64,000 nucleotides of DNA from Streptomyces sp. NRRL S-87 (GCF_000719335.1 NZ_JOGB01000037.1:1-64000); one strand, 5' to 3'; counted from the first letter of the stretch, positions 33,278-42,402 are shown. Notes: a model not told the origin generated them from the sequence alone. Made by a program: numbers and translations.

Positions 33278-35191
33278 ATGACCGCCACCCCCGACGCAGC
33301 AGCCGCGGACGAAGCCGCGGACCGGTCCGCCGACGCCCGCTCCGCCGTCCCCGGCCCGCGCACCCCCGCCTCCGGCGCCCCCACGCCGCCCCCCTACCCC
33401 CCGCCCGGCCCGCTGGAGCGGTTCGGCTCCGCCGCCTTCGCCCGCGTCAACCGGACCCGCGAGTGGTGGGAGCTGCCCGGCCCGCTCGCCCTGTTGAACC
33501 TCCGCGTGCTCCGCGACGACCTGCGCCGCGAGAACCTGTACGACACCTACGGCGCCGGCGGCGAACGCCCCCGCCGCGCCCCCCGGCGCCTCGCCCCGTA
33601 CCGCTCGTACGACGGATCGGGCTACGACCCGCACGACGAGGACATGGGCCGGGCCGGCACCCGGCTGGACCGCAACGCCCCCCTCGCCCTGTCCCATCCG
33701 GACGACGACGGCGACCTGATGGACCCGAGCCCGCGCGAGATCAGCCGGCAGCTGCTCGCCCGCCGCTCCTTCACCCCGGCGCCCACCCTGAACCTGCTGG
33801 CCGCCGCCTGGATCCAGTTCCAGAACCACGGCTGGGCCAACCACGGCGACAACGAGGAGGCCGAGCCCTTCACCGTCCCGCTCGCCGCGGACGACGACTG
33901 GGCGGGGGAGTGCCCGATGCGGATCCGCCGCACCCGCCCCGACCCCGTCGCCCACACCACGCCCGACGCCCCGCCGACGTACGAGAACACCGTCACGCAC
34001 TGGTGGGACGGCTCCCAGATCTACGGCAGCGACGAGGCGCGCTGCCGTTCCCTGCGCACCGGCGAACGCGGCAAGCTGATCCTGGTCGACGGCCGGCTGC
34101 CGGCCGACCCCCGCCCGGGCCTGGACTGCCTGGACGCCACCGGCTTCAACAGCGACTACTGGGTCGGCCTCTCGCTGCTCCACACCCTCTTCGCCAAGGA
34201 GCACAACGCGATCTGCGACCTGCTCGCCGCCCAGCACCCCACCTGGGACGACGAGCGGACCTTCCACACCGCCCGACTGGTCAACACCGCCCTCATGGCG
34301 AAGATCCACACGGTGGAGTGGACCCCCGGCATCCTCGACACGCCCGTGCTGCGCCGCGCGATGAACGCCAACTGGTACGGCGTACTGCCCCGCTGGGTCA
34401 CCCGGCAGTTCGGCCGGATCGGCGCGGGGGAGATGCTCAGCGGGATCCTCGGCTCCCCGACCGACCACCACGCGGCGCCCTTCTCGATGACCGAGGAGTT
34501 CGTCTCCGCCTACCGGCTGCACCCGCTGATCCCCGACGAGATCACCCTCCGGGACCACCGGGCCGGCGGCGTGCTCAAGACCGTCGGCTTCGACGCGGTG
34601 CAGGGCGCCACCACCCGCACCGCCGTCGACGACCACGGCATGAGCGACCTCCTCTACACCTTCGGCACCGAGCACCCCGGCGCACTGGTCCTGCACAACC
34701 ACCCCGACGCGCTGCGGAACCTGGCCCGGCTCTCCGGCGAGCACATCGACCTGGCCACGGTCGACGTCCTGCGCGACCGCGAGCGCGGCATCCCCCGCTA
34801 CAACGCCTACCGGCGCATGCTCCGCAAGCGGCCGGTCACCTCCTTCGAGGAGCTCACCGGCGGGCACCCCGGGGACACCCCGCTGCTGAGGGAGGTCTAC
34901 GAGGGCCGGCTCGACCGGGTCGACACCCTGGTCGGCAACCTCGCCGAGCCGCGGCCGGCCGGCTTCGGCTTCAGCGACAGCCTCTTCCGCATCTTCATCC
35001 TGATGGCCAGCCGACGGCTCAAGAGCGACCGGTTCTTCACCACCGACTACCGGCCCGAGGTCTACACACCCGAGGGGCTGGAGTGGATCGACCGCAACAC
35101 CATGGTCACCGTCCTGCTGCGGCACCACCCGGAGCTCGGCCCGGCCCTGGCCGGCGTCGACAACGCCTTCGCCCCCTGGAAGGGCCTGTGA
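33278..35191 (+). CDS. fatty-acid alpha-dioxygenase homologue (animal haem peroxidase/COX-DOX family)
   Basis: 637 residues from the ATG at 33278 (GAGG 12 nt upstream; another in-frame ATG at 33266 has no room for an RBS). The segments WWDGSQIYGS, LFAKEHNAICD, AKIHTVEWTP, ANWYGVLP, DRERGIPRYNAYRR and MASRRLKSDRFFTTDY follow plant alpha-dioxygenases closely as I remember them. The distal His lies in QFQNHGW (~180) and the proximal His in YRLHPLIPDE (~410), with Tyr three residues before it as in cyclooxygenases and alpha-DOX, where that Tyr takes a hydrogen from the fatty acid. Expected reaction: fatty acid plus O2 to the 2-hydroperoxide, which decays to a one-carbon-shorter aldehyde or is reduced. 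No signal peptide; Pro-rich N-tail of ~45 residues. Confidence 0.85.
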   Translation: MTATPDAAAADEAADRSADARSAVPGPRTPASGAPTPPPYPPPGPLERFGSAAFARVNRTREWWELPGPLALLNLRVLRDDLRRENLYDTYGAGGERPRRAPRRLAPYRSYDGSGYDPHDEDMGRAGTRLDRNAPLALSHPDDDGDLMDPSPREISRQLLARRSFTPAPTLNLLAAAWIQFQNHGWANHGDNEEAEPFTVPLAADDDWAGECPMRIRRTRPDPVAHTTPDAPPTYENTVTHWWDGSQIYGSDEARCRSLRTGERGKLILVDGRLPADPRPGLDCLDATGFNSDYWVGLSLLHTLFAKEHNAICDLLAAQHPTWDDERTFHTARLVNTALMAKIHTVEWTPGILDTPVLRRAMNANWYGVLPRWVTRQFGRIGAGEMLSGILGSPTDHHAAPFSMTEEFVSAYRLHPLIPDEITLRDHRAGGVLKTVGFDAVQGATTRTAVDDHGMSDLLYTFGTEHPGALVLHNHPDALRNLARLSGEHIDLATVDVLRDRERGIPRYNAYRRMLRKRPVTSFEELTGGHPGDTPLLREVYEGRLDRVDTLVGNLAEPRPAGFGFSDSLFRIFILMASRRLKSDRFFTTDYRPEVYTPEGLEWIDRNTMVTVLLRHHPELGPALAGVDNAFAPWKGL

Positions 35192-35448
35192 CCACGATCC
35201 CGGGCCCGCGCGCCGGGGCCCCGACCGCGCCGGGCGGGACGGCCACCGGCGGCCACCGGCCCCCGGGCGCCGCCCTGCGCGCCCACGCCGAGTCCCTGCG
35301 GACCCAGGCCGACCGCCTCCGCGCGGCCGTCGACGCCCTCGCCTGGACCGGCCCGGACGCCGACGCCCTCCGCGCCCGCGTCACCGCCCTCGCCACCCGC
35401 TGCGACAGGGCGGCGACCGACCTGGCCCGGAGCGCGGAACTGGTGTAG
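35188..35448 (+). CDS. WXG100-like small helical protein
   Basis: 86 residues from a GTG overlapping the dioxygenase stop by 4 nt, so co-translated. After a disordered Pro/Gly N-tail, [20 protein letters not shown] and [19 protein letters not shown] are two amphipathic helices linked by [12 protein letters not shown]-x-G turn between two helices is the WXG100 (ESX substrate) pattern, and the length fits. It could be a secretion partner, a chaperone-like subunit of the dioxygenase, or an unrelated helical hairpin. The start is fixed by the GTGA overlap and by coding-type codon use. Confidence 0.6.
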   Translation: MTTIPGPRAGAPTAPGGTATGGHRPPGAALRAHAESLRTQADRLRAAVDALAWTGPDADALRARVTALATRCDRAATDLARSAELV

Positions 35449-35506
35449 CCGCTTCCCGACCGAGGTCCGCACCGAGTGGCTGCGGTCACGCGCCGCTGCG
35501 AACCGT

Positions 35507-36748
35507 TCAGGGCGTCAGGCGCGGTCCGTCGGCCTCCTCCAGCGCCGCCAGCGCGGGGTCGAGGACGATGTCCTCGCCGCGCGCCCCGGCCGCGGTGGTC
35601 GGCTCCTCCGGGAAGTGGCAGGCCGTCAGGTGCCCCTCCCGGTTGCCCTCGATCCGTACCAGCGGCGGCTCCTCGGCCGCGCACTTCTCCCGCGCCTTCC
35701 AGCAGCGGGTGCGGAACCGGCAGCCCGAGGGCGGGTCCACCGGCGAGGGCACGTCCCCGGCGAGCCGGATCCGCTCCCGGGCCGCGTGCTCGTCGTCGTC
35801 GGTCAGCGCGGCCTCGGGCACCGCCGACAGCAGCGCGTGCGTGTACGGGTGCCGCGGCCGCAGGTAGATCGAGTCCCGGTCGCCCACCTCGATGATCTTC
35901 CCGAGGTACATCACGGCCAGCCGCTGCGAGAAGTGCCGTACGACCGCCAGGTCGTGGGCGATGAACACGAAGGCGATGCCCAGCTCCCGCCGCAGCTCCT
36001 GGAGCAGGTTGACCACCTGCGCCTGGATGGAGACGTCGAGCGCCGACACCGGCTCGTCGGCCACGATCAGGCGCGGTTCCAGGGCGAGGGCCCGGGCCAC
36101 CCCGATGCGCTGGCGCTGGCCGCCGGAGAACTCGTGCGGGAAGCGGTTGTAGTGCTCGGGGTTGAGCCCCACCGTCTCCAGCAGCTCCCGGACCCGCCGC
36201 TCGCGCCCGCCCGGCGGCTCGATGCCGTTGATCTCCATCGGGCCGCGGATGATGGTGCCGACCGTCTGGCGGGGGTTCAGCGACGAGTACGGGTCCTGGA
36301 AGATCATCTGGATCTCGGAGCGGACCGGGGCCAGTCGGCGGCGTCCGGCATGCGTGATGTCCCGTCCGCGGTACTCGATCGAGCCCGCGGTCGGCTCCAG
36401 CAGCCGGGTGAGCAGCCGGCCCGTCGTCGACTTCCCGCACCCGGACTCGCCGACCAGGCCGAAGCTCTCGCCCGCGTGCACGGTCAGGTCGATCCCGTCC
36501 ACGGCCTGGACGGCGCCGACCCGGCGCTTGAAGGGGAAGCCGCCCATGATCGGGAAGTGCTTGGTCAGGCCCCGGGCCACCAGCAGCGGCTCGCCCACGG
36601 CCGGCGCGGCCGGCGCCCCGGCCGCGGCCGGGGCGGCTGGGGACGGCGCCGCGGCCGGCCCCGGTCCGGACTGCGGCGGCACGCCGCCGGCGGCCGGCTC
36701 CGCCCCGGCCGGCTTCCGCTGCGCGGGCAGGGTGGTCTCTTCGCTCAT
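35507..36748 (-). CDS. third peptide ABC system, OppF-type ATPase (bldKE position)
   Basis: 413 residues from ATG overlapping the upstream ATPase stop (ATGA). A ~65-residue Pro/Ala N-tail precedes the domain. Walker [11 protein letters not shown]-loop [14 protein letters not shown], signature SGGQRQR, Walker [14 protein letters not shown]-loop IAHD and C-terminal [15 protein letters not shown] are all present, so unlike its opp1 and opp2 counterparts it is complete. Last gene of the operon. Confidence 0.92.
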   Translation of the reverse strand: MSEETTLPAQRKPAGAEPAAGGVPPQSGPGPAAAPSPAAPAAAGAPAAPAVGEPLLVARGLTKHFPIMGGFPFKRRVGAVQAVDGIDLTVHAGESFGLVGESGCGKSTTGRLLTRLLEPTAGSIEYRGRDITHAGRRRLAPVRSEIQMIFQDPYSSLNPRQTVGTIIRGPMEINGIEPPGGRERRVRELLETVGLNPEHYNRFPHEFSGGQRQRIGVARALALEPRLIVADEPVSALDVSIQAQVVNLLQELRRELGIAFVFIAHDLAVVRHFSQRLAVMYLGKIIEVGDRDSIYLRPRHPYTHALLSAVPEAALTDDDEHAARERIRLAGDVPSPVDPPSGCRFRTRCWKAREKCAAEEPPLVRIEGNREGHLTACHFPEEPTTAAGARGEDIVLDPALAALEEADGPRLTP

Positions 36749-37833
36749 GGCCTCTGGCTCCTCGGTGCCCGGCCGAGCCGGGGCAGGATCTGCTCGGTGA
36801 ACAGGGTCCGCTGCTGCTCGTCGGTCAGGTGGCAGGCGCCCGCCCGCCCGTCGGCCAGCACCGGCCGCTCGCTCGCGCACCGGCCCCCGCCCACCTGCGC
36901 GGTGAAGCCGCAGCGGGGGTGGAAGGCGCAGCCGGAGGGCGGGTCCAGCAGACTGGGCGGACTGCCCGGGATCGGGCTCAGCGCGCAGGTGTCGACGTCC
37001 GAGCCGAGCCGGGGCATCGAGCCGAGCAGGCCCCACGTGTACGGGTGCCGGGGCGCCCGCAGCACCTCGCGCACCGGGCCGCGCTCGACCGCCCGGCCCC
37101 CGTACATCACGAGGATGTCGTCGGCGGTGTTGGCGATCACCCCGAGGTCGTGGGTGATGAAGATGATCGCGCTGCCGAACTCCTGCTGGAGGTCGCGCAG
37201 CAGGTCCAGGATCTGGGCCTGCACGGTGACGTCCAGGGCGGTGGTCGGCTCGTCCGCGATCAGCAGGTCGGGGTTGCAGACCAGGGCCATCGCGATCATC
37301 GCGCGCTGCCGCATGCCGCCGGAGAACTGGTGCGGGTAGTCCTTGGCGCGCAGCGCCGGCTGCGGGATGCCGACCTTGGCCAGCATCTCCACCGCCCGCG
37401 CCCAGGCCTCGCGGCGGGAGGCGCCGGTGTGCTTCATGTACGGCTCGGCGATCTGGCGGCCGATCGTGTAGTACGGCGAGAGGGCGGTGAGCGCGTCCTG
37501 GAAGATCATCGCCATCTTGTTCCCGCGCAGCTTCTCCAGCGTCCGCTCCGGGGCGCCGGTCAGCTCCTGCCCGTCGAGCACGATCTCCCCGGCGACCTCC
37601 GTGAACTGCGGGTTGTGCAGCCCGAGCACGGTCAGGTTGGTCACGGACTTGCCGGATCCGGACTCGCCGACGATGCCGAGGGTCCGGCCGCGCTCCAGCT
37701 CGAAGGACAGCCCGTCCACGGCCTTGACGACGCCGTCCTCGGTCGAGAAGCGCACGTACAGGTCGCGCACCGAGAGGAAGGCGCCCGTGTCCCCCGCGGC
37801 GGCCCCGCCCGCTTCCTTGGTCAGAGTGGTCAC
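36745..37833 (-). CDS. third peptide ABC system, OppD-type ATPase (bldKD position)
   Basis: 362 residues from GTG (AGGGGACGCCGAA upstream) 11 nt after the permease stop. Walker [10 protein letters not shown]-loop [14 protein letters not shown], signature SGGMRQR, Walker [14 protein letters not shown]-loop ITHD, and C-terminal [10 protein letters not shown] plus further cysteines. More distant from opp1/opp2 OppD than those two are from each other. Confidence 0.92.
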   Translation of the reverse strand: MTTLTKEAGGAAAGDTGAFLSVRDLYVRFSTEDGVVKAVDGLSFELERGRTLGIVGESGSGKSVTNLTVLGLHNPQFTEVAGEIVLDGQELTGAPERTLEKLRGNKMAMIFQDALTALSPYYTIGRQIAEPYMKHTGASRREAWARAVEMLAKVGIPQPALRAKDYPHQFSGGMRQRAMIAMALVCNPDLLIADEPTTALDVTVQAQILDLLRDLQQEFGSAIIFITHDLGVIANTADDILVMYGGRAVERGPVREVLRAPRHPYTWGLLGSMPRLGSDVDTCALSPIPGSPPSLLDPPSGCAFHPRCGFTAQVGGGRCASERPVLADGRAGACHLTDEQQRTLFTEQILPRLGRAPRSQRP

Positions 37834-37844
37834 TTCGGCGTCCC

Positions 37845-38822
37845 CTAGGCCAGCCGCACGCGCGGGTCGATGAACGCGTACAGGGCGTCCACGATGATGT
37901 TGAAGAGCAGGATCATGGCGGCGCCGAAGAGCATCACGCCCAGCAGCAGCGGCAGGTCGGAGTCGGTCACGGCGTGCACCGAGAGGTTGCCCAGGCCCGT
38001 GAGGCCGAAGGTGTACTCGGTGATGATCGCGCCGCCGAGCAGACTGCCCAGGTCGATGCCGAAGATGGTGATGATCGGTACGAGGGAGCCGCGCCAGGCG
38101 TAGCGGAAGAACACGTACCGGCCGGACATGCCCTTCGCGCGGGCGGTCTTCACGTGCTCCTCCTGGAGCTGCTCGACCATCGTGGAGCGCGCCATGCGGG
38201 TGTAGTTGCCGGTGAAGATGGTGGACAGGATCACCCACGGCAGCAGCAGGCCGGTGAACCAGGCCACCGGGTTCTCGGTGAGGTCCGTGTACTTGGGCTC
38301 GGGCAGCAGCTCGGTCTGGAAGACCAGCACCGCCAGCGCCATCGGTCCGAGGAAGTAGATCTGCATCGAGCTCAGGACGAGCGAGCCGCCGCTGAAGACC
38401 TTGTCGGTGAGGGTGCCGCGGCGCCAGGCCGAGACCATCCCGGTGCCCAGGCCCACGAGCAGGAAGCACACCGACGAGCCCACGGTCAGCGACAGGGTGA
38501 CCGGGAAGCGGTCCAGCAGCAGGTCCCAGACCGGCTCGCTCTTGGCGAACGAGTAGCCGAAGCACGGTGCGGGGCACGGCCCGAGGTCGAAGTCGCGGCC
38601 GGCGAACAGGCCCTTGAGGAACTCCCAGTACTGGACCGGGACCGGTTCGTCGATGCCGAGGTTCTTGTGGATCACCGCGAGCGCGTCCGGCGTGCAGGTC
38701 TTGCCGCAGGCGAGCAGGGCGGGGTCGTGCGGGATCGCGAAGAAGAGGTAGAAGGTGAAGACGCTGATCAGCAGCAGGATCACGACGGAGCCGAGGGTCC
38801 GGCGGATGAGGAAGCGCAGCAT
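37845..38822 (-). CDS. third peptide ABC system, OppB/DppB-type permease (bldKC position)
   Basis: 325 residues from ATG. First helix RRTLGSVVILLLISVFTFYLFF. The large first external loop has four cysteines (CGKTC and PCPAPC) that could pair, a feature absent in opp1 and opp2. EAA-loop region KTARAKGMSGRYVFFRYAWRG; ends DALYAFIDPRVRLA. Confidence 0.9.
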   Translation of the reverse strand: MLRFLIRRTLGSVVILLLISVFTFYLFFAIPHDPALLACGKTCTPDALAVIHKNLGIDEPVPVQYWEFLKGLFAGRDFDLGPCPAPCFGYSFAKSEPVWDLLLDRFPVTLSLTVGSSVCFLLVGLGTGMVSAWRRGTLTDKVFSGGSLVLSSMQIYFLGPMALAVLVFQTELLPEPKYTDLTENPVAWFTGLLLPWVILSTIFTGNYTRMARSTMVEQLQEEHVKTARAKGMSGRYVFFRYAWRGSLVPIITIFGIDLGSLLGGAIITEYTFGLTGLGNLSVHAVTDSDLPLLLGVMLFGAAMILLFNIIVDALYAFIDPRVRLA

Positions 38823-38833
38823 GGTGGTCGGCA

Positions 38834-38900
38834 GCTCCCGGCGGCGGCGGTGGGCGGAGGGGGGTGGCGGGGCGGCCGGGGCGGCCACCCCGCCGGGAGC
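38834..38900 (-). promoter_or_regulatory. intercistronic hairpin between third-system binding protein and permease
   Basis: 11-bp perfect arms (GCTCCCGGCGG 38834-38844 and its complement 38890-38900) enclose a GC-rich loop that can fold further. The position matches the hairpins of opp1 and opp2. Confidence 0.55.
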
Positions 38901-38901
38901 C

Positions 38902-40710
38902 TTACTTCAGGAAGAGCTTGCGCGGGTCGATGCCGCCGATGACGTCGTCGTAGACGACGCCGCCGACGCCCGAGCCGGCGATCTGCACCTGCTTGTAGTA
39001 GCCGGTGGGCACGACGTTGACCACCTCGGAGAGCAGGTACTCGTTGACCTTGTTCCACTCCTTGGCGGCCTGGACGGCGTCCGTGATCCCGTTGATCCGG
39101 TCGATGTCCGCGTTCACCTTGGGGTCGTTGACCTGCGAGTAGTTCTGCGCGCCGTCCTGGATCTGGCGGCCGTCGTACAGCGGCGGGATGACGGTGGAGG
39201 CCGAGGGCCAGTCCGCGCCCCAGGCGGTGTGGAAGATGTCGTACTTGTTGTTCACCTTGCTGATGACGTCGTAGTACGTGTCCTTCGGGATCTCCTGGCG
39301 CTGGACGTCGAAGCCGGCCTTCTTCAGGCCCTCGGCCATCGCGTTGGAGTACTGCTGGCCCTCGGGGGTGTTGATGTAGCCGAAGGTCAGCTTCAGACCG
39401 GTCTTGCCGGCCTCCTCCAGGAGCTTCTTGGCCTTCGCCGGGTCACCCGCCGGCTTCTTCTTCTTGCCGAACGGGTCGGACTCGGCGTAGCCGCTGACGG
39501 TCGGCGAGATCAGGCCGCCCGCGATGGCCATGGCGTCCTCGCCGCCGTACGCGCGGACGAAGGGCGAGACCGGCAGCGCGTAGGCGATGGCCCGGCGCAC
39601 CCGGACGTCCTTGAGCTCCGGCTTGCTCGTGTTGATGTTCATCTGGCCGACGTACGGCTGGAAGCCGTCCACCGAGCGGGCCTTGAGCTTGGCGTCCGCG
39701 TGCAGCTTGGCCAGGTTGGTGGCGTCCACCTGGTTGGTGAAGCTGAGGGCGGTGCGGTTCTCGCCGGTGTCCGCGATGAGGCGGCGGCTGGAGTCCTCGT
39801 ACTGGTGGTTGAAGGTGATGTCGAACTCGTCCACGTACGCGGTGCGGATCGGGTCCGTCCTCGGGTCCCAGTTCTCGTTGCGCACGAGCGTCATGGACTT
39901 GTCGGCCTTGAATTCCTTGATCTTGTACGGGCCCGTGGTGACGGGGGCCTTGTCGTACGCCTTCTGCGTGTCGCCCTTCATGGAGACGACGCTGTAGCCG
40001 GCCATGGCCAGGGCGTAGGGCAGGTCGCCCTTGGGCTTGGCGAAGTGGAAGACGATCGTCTTGTCGTCCGGGGTGTCCAGGACGGACGCGGGCAGGTGGG
40101 CCCCCTTGTACGGGCCGTCCGGCAGCAGCTTGCGGTACTCGGCGCCCGGCTTGTCGGCCATCCACTGCTGGACGTACGTCGGGCCCTCGGTGATGACCTG
40201 GGAGAACAGCCGCTCGAAGGTGTGGCGGACGTCCTTGGCGGTGATGGGCGTGCCGTCGGCGAACTTGATGCCGTCCTTGAGGGTGTACTTCCACGTCCGG
40301 CCGCCGTCGGAGGGCGTGCCGCTGTCGGTGGCCAGGTCGCCGACCACGGTGTGGCCCTTGCCGGTCGCGTCGGCCTTGTAGCCCGTCAGGCCGCGGTGGA
40401 TCAGCTGGGACAGCACCATCTCGTCGGACACGTAGATCTGGCCCGGGTCGAGGTGCGCGAAGCTGTCGCGCTGGAACACTCTCAGCGTTCCGCCCGTCTT
40501 GGCGCCCGAGACCGCGGGGGCCGGGCCCGTGGAGTCGGCCGCCGTGCCGAACTTGATCTGGGCCTGCTGGCGCTGGGCGTTGTCCTTGTCCTTGGCGCCG
40601 TCGTCGCCGTCGTCCCCGCCGCCGCTGCCGCCGCAGCCGGTGAGCGCGAGCGCTCCGGCGGCGATCACCGTGATGGCGGCGTACGCCCTGCGTCCACCTT
40701 GAGGAGTCAC
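38902..40710 (-). CDS. third peptide ABC system, binding lipoprotein (bldKB position)
   Basis: 602 residues from GTG with AGGTGGA 4 nt upstream. Lipobox LTGC (Cys26), then a Gly/Asp/Lys linker. Family-5 motifs: TLRVFQRDSFAHLDPGQIY, GIKFADGTPITAKDVRHTFERL, APVTTGPYKIKEF, DVRVRRAIAYALP. Second gene of a permease-binding protein-permease-ATPase-ATPase operon; that order is the bldKA-KE arrangement, where BldKB binds an extracellular signal that allows aerial growth. I infer a BldK-like role from order and genus; sequence alone does not prove it. Confidence 0.9.
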   Translation of the reverse strand: MTPQGGRRAYAAITVIAAGALALTGCGGSGGGDDGDDGAKDKDNAQRQQAQIKFGTAADSTGPAPAVSGAKTGGTLRVFQRDSFAHLDPGQIYVSDEMVLSQLIHRGLTGYKADATGKGHTVVGDLATDSGTPSDGGRTWKYTLKDGIKFADGTPITAKDVRHTFERLFSQVITEGPTYVQQWMADKPGAEYRKLLPDGPYKGAHLPASVLDTPDDKTIVFHFAKPKGDLPYALAMAGYSVVSMKGDTQKAYDKAPVTTGPYKIKEFKADKSMTLVRNENWDPRTDPIRTAYVDEFDITFNHQYEDSSRRLIADTGENRTALSFTNQVDATNLAKLHADAKLKARSVDGFQPYVGQMNINTSKPELKDVRVRRAIAYALPVSPFVRAYGGEDAMAIAGGLISPTVSGYAESDPFGKKKKPAGDPAKAKKLLEEAGKTGLKLTFGYINTPEGQQYSNAMAEGLKKAGFDVQRQEIPKDTYYDVISKVNNKYDIFHTAWGADWPSASTVIPPLYDGRQIQDGAQNYSQVNDPKVNADIDRINGITDAVQAAKEWNKVNEYLLSEVVNVVPTGYYKQVQIAGSGVGGVVYDDVIGGIDPRKLFLK

Positions 40711-40829
40711 TGGTTCCACCTGTCCGTCCGTCGTCGTCGAGGGATCTAGGGGTGTGCGTGTGACGTGGGCCGACCCGGTCCGGGGCGGGCGGGCGCCCGT
40801 CCGGCGGTCGGGTCGGCGCCCGGCGCCGG

Positions 40830-41858
40830 CTAGCGCGCGGCCTTGGGATCGAAGGCGTCCCGGACCGAGTCGCCGAGCAGGTTGAAGGCCACGATGAAGA
40901 CGATCATCGCGACGCCGGGGAAGAACATGTACGTCAGGTCGCCCTCGTAGACGGACGCCGCCTTGGCGAACATCGCGCCCCAGTCCGGGGTGGGTTCGAC
41001 CACCCCGACGCCGAGGAAGGACAGGCCCGCCTCCGCGGTGACGAAGTTGGGCAGCATGAAGGTGCCCTGGACGAGGATCGGCGTGACGAGGTTCGGCAGG
41101 ATCTCCCTGCGGATGATCCGCCAGGGCGAGGCGCCGCTGACCTTGGCGGCCTCGATGAACTCCCGCTCCCGCAGGGTCAGCGTCGTGCCCCGCAGCAGGC
41201 GGGCCAGGCCCATCCAGCCGAGGAACCACTGCACGGCGATGAGCGCGACCACGCGCACGTACGTCGGTGTCTCGTCGCGCGGGTCGACGAAGAGCGAGAC
41301 CACGACCGGCATGGACGCGATGAAGAACAGCTGCGCCGGGAAGGCCAGCAGCAGGTCGATCGTGCGGCCGATCCAGTAGTCCGTACGGCCGCCCAGGTAG
41401 CCGGCGGCCACGCCGAGCAGGATGCCGGTGAGCACGGTGGCCACGGTCACCGCCAGCGAGATCATCAGCGAGGTGCGGATCCCGTAGAGCAGCTTGGTGA
41501 ACACGTCGTAGCCGTTGCCGGGTTCGAGCCCGAACCAGAACTCGGAGCTGATCCCCCCGTTGGGCCCGACCGGCGTGCCGGCGCTGTCGAACAGGTCCAT
41601 GCGCTCGTCGGCCCAGACGGTGTACGGGTCCTTGCCGTACAGCGCGGAGATGACCGGCGCCAGCAGGCCGACGGCGAAGAAGAACAGCACCACGTACGCC
41701 GAGACGACTCCGGTGCGGTCGCGGCGGAACCGCCGCCACATGAGCTGCCCGGGCGAGCGCCCGGCGAGCTCCCGGGCCCCCGCGGGGTCGACGGGCGCGA
41801 GCGGATCCTGTGGAGGCGTCGAGGACGCTCCGGGTAAGGCTTGGGAAGGACTCGACAT
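40830..41858 (-). CDS. third peptide ABC system, OppC/DppC-type permease (bldKA position), TTA codon near start
   Basis: 342 residues from ATG with GGGGAG 9 nt upstream. A ~50-residue hydrophilic N-tail, then GVVSAYVVLFFFAVGLLAP and five more helices. Loop FWFGLEPGNGYDVFTKLLYGIR; EAA loop EFIEAAKVSGASPWRIIRREILPN; ends NLLGDSVRDAFDPKAAR. Codon 8 is TTA (41835-41837), one of only two TTA codons found in the window, so translation should depend on the bldA tRNA. As first gene it would subject the start of the operon to that control. Upstream lies a 544-nt regulatory region. Confidence 0.9.
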   Translation of the reverse strand: MSSPSQALPGASSTPPQDPLAPVDPAGARELAGRSPGQLMWRRFRRDRTGVVSAYVVLFFFAVGLLAPVISALYGKDPYTVWADERMDLFDSAGTPVGPNGGISSEFWFGLEPGNGYDVFTKLLYGIRTSLMISLAVTVATVLTGILLGVAAGYLGGRTDYWIGRTIDLLLAFPAQLFFIASMPVVVSLFVDPRDETPTYVRVVALIAVQWFLGWMGLARLLRGTTLTLREREFIEAAKVSGASPWRIIRREILPNLVTPILVQGTFMLPNFVTAEAGLSFLGVGVVEPTPDWGAMFAKAASVYEGDLTYMFFPGVAMIVFIVAFNLLGDSVRDAFDPKAAR

Positions 41859-41946
41859 CGCCGGCGGCTCCCCGCGGTCGGTGTGGGAATTGAGCGGAAC
41901 TCTCTTCACGCGGAGCGGGCCAGTCAAGGGGGGCGGACAGGTTGGG

Positions 41947-41962
41947 TGTGGCGAACGCCACA
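41947..41962. promoter_or_regulatory. CRP-like palindrome
   Basis: TGTGGCG-AA-CGCCACA, 7-bp perfect arms, about 90 nt upstream of the third permease operon. It fits GTG-N6-GNCAC, the motif I recall for Streptomyces Crp. Candidate operator for the operon. Confidence 0.45.
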
Positions 41963-42270
41963 ACTTGAGGAAAGGGTGCTCCGATCGCCGCCGTAATGTG
42001 CTTGACGGAGCGTCAGGCCATGCGGACATGGGCGATAAATACCCATGAAGTTCGTTAACACGCAGGCAACTTGACTGTCGCAACACCGATATACGGACCG
42101 GCGAACCTGGACAGCGTACGGCCGTGCGGGTGCCGTCGGCCGACCGGGAGGTGCGAACCGCCCGGTCGGCCATCCGCGCGCCGCCGTCCGCAACCGCGCG
42201 CCCCCTCCGCTCCAGCGCCATGCGCCCCCTCGTGCACCCGTGCTCCGACGGATGTCCGGCCACGGATAGC

Positions 42271-42276
42271 TATGAT
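42271..42276 (+). promoter_or_regulatory. -10-like element for small membrane protein
   Basis: TATGAT, a near-consensus -10, about 125 nt before the GTG at 42403. No good -35 at 17-18 nt. Confidence 0.3.
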
Positions 42277-42402
42277 CCGTAGCGCATGGTGGGTATGACT
42301 CCGCCACGTGCGACTTCCACGGGCGGCTCGTGCGCCCGTGGCGAGCCGCCGCGCGTCATGAACGCTGTCCGGGTCCGTGAACAGATGTGGAGGTGAACCG
42401 CC

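Larger units (their letters stand above)
41859..42402. other. 544-nt divergent regulatory region
   Basis: Lies between the third peptide permease operon (minus) and a small membrane-protein gene (plus). No gene. Features: a CRP-like palindrome at 41947-41962, an AT-rich patch around 42030-42060 (GATAAATACCC, GTTAAC), and a -10-like TATGAT at 42271-42276 facing the plus-strand gene. Confidence 0.55.
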
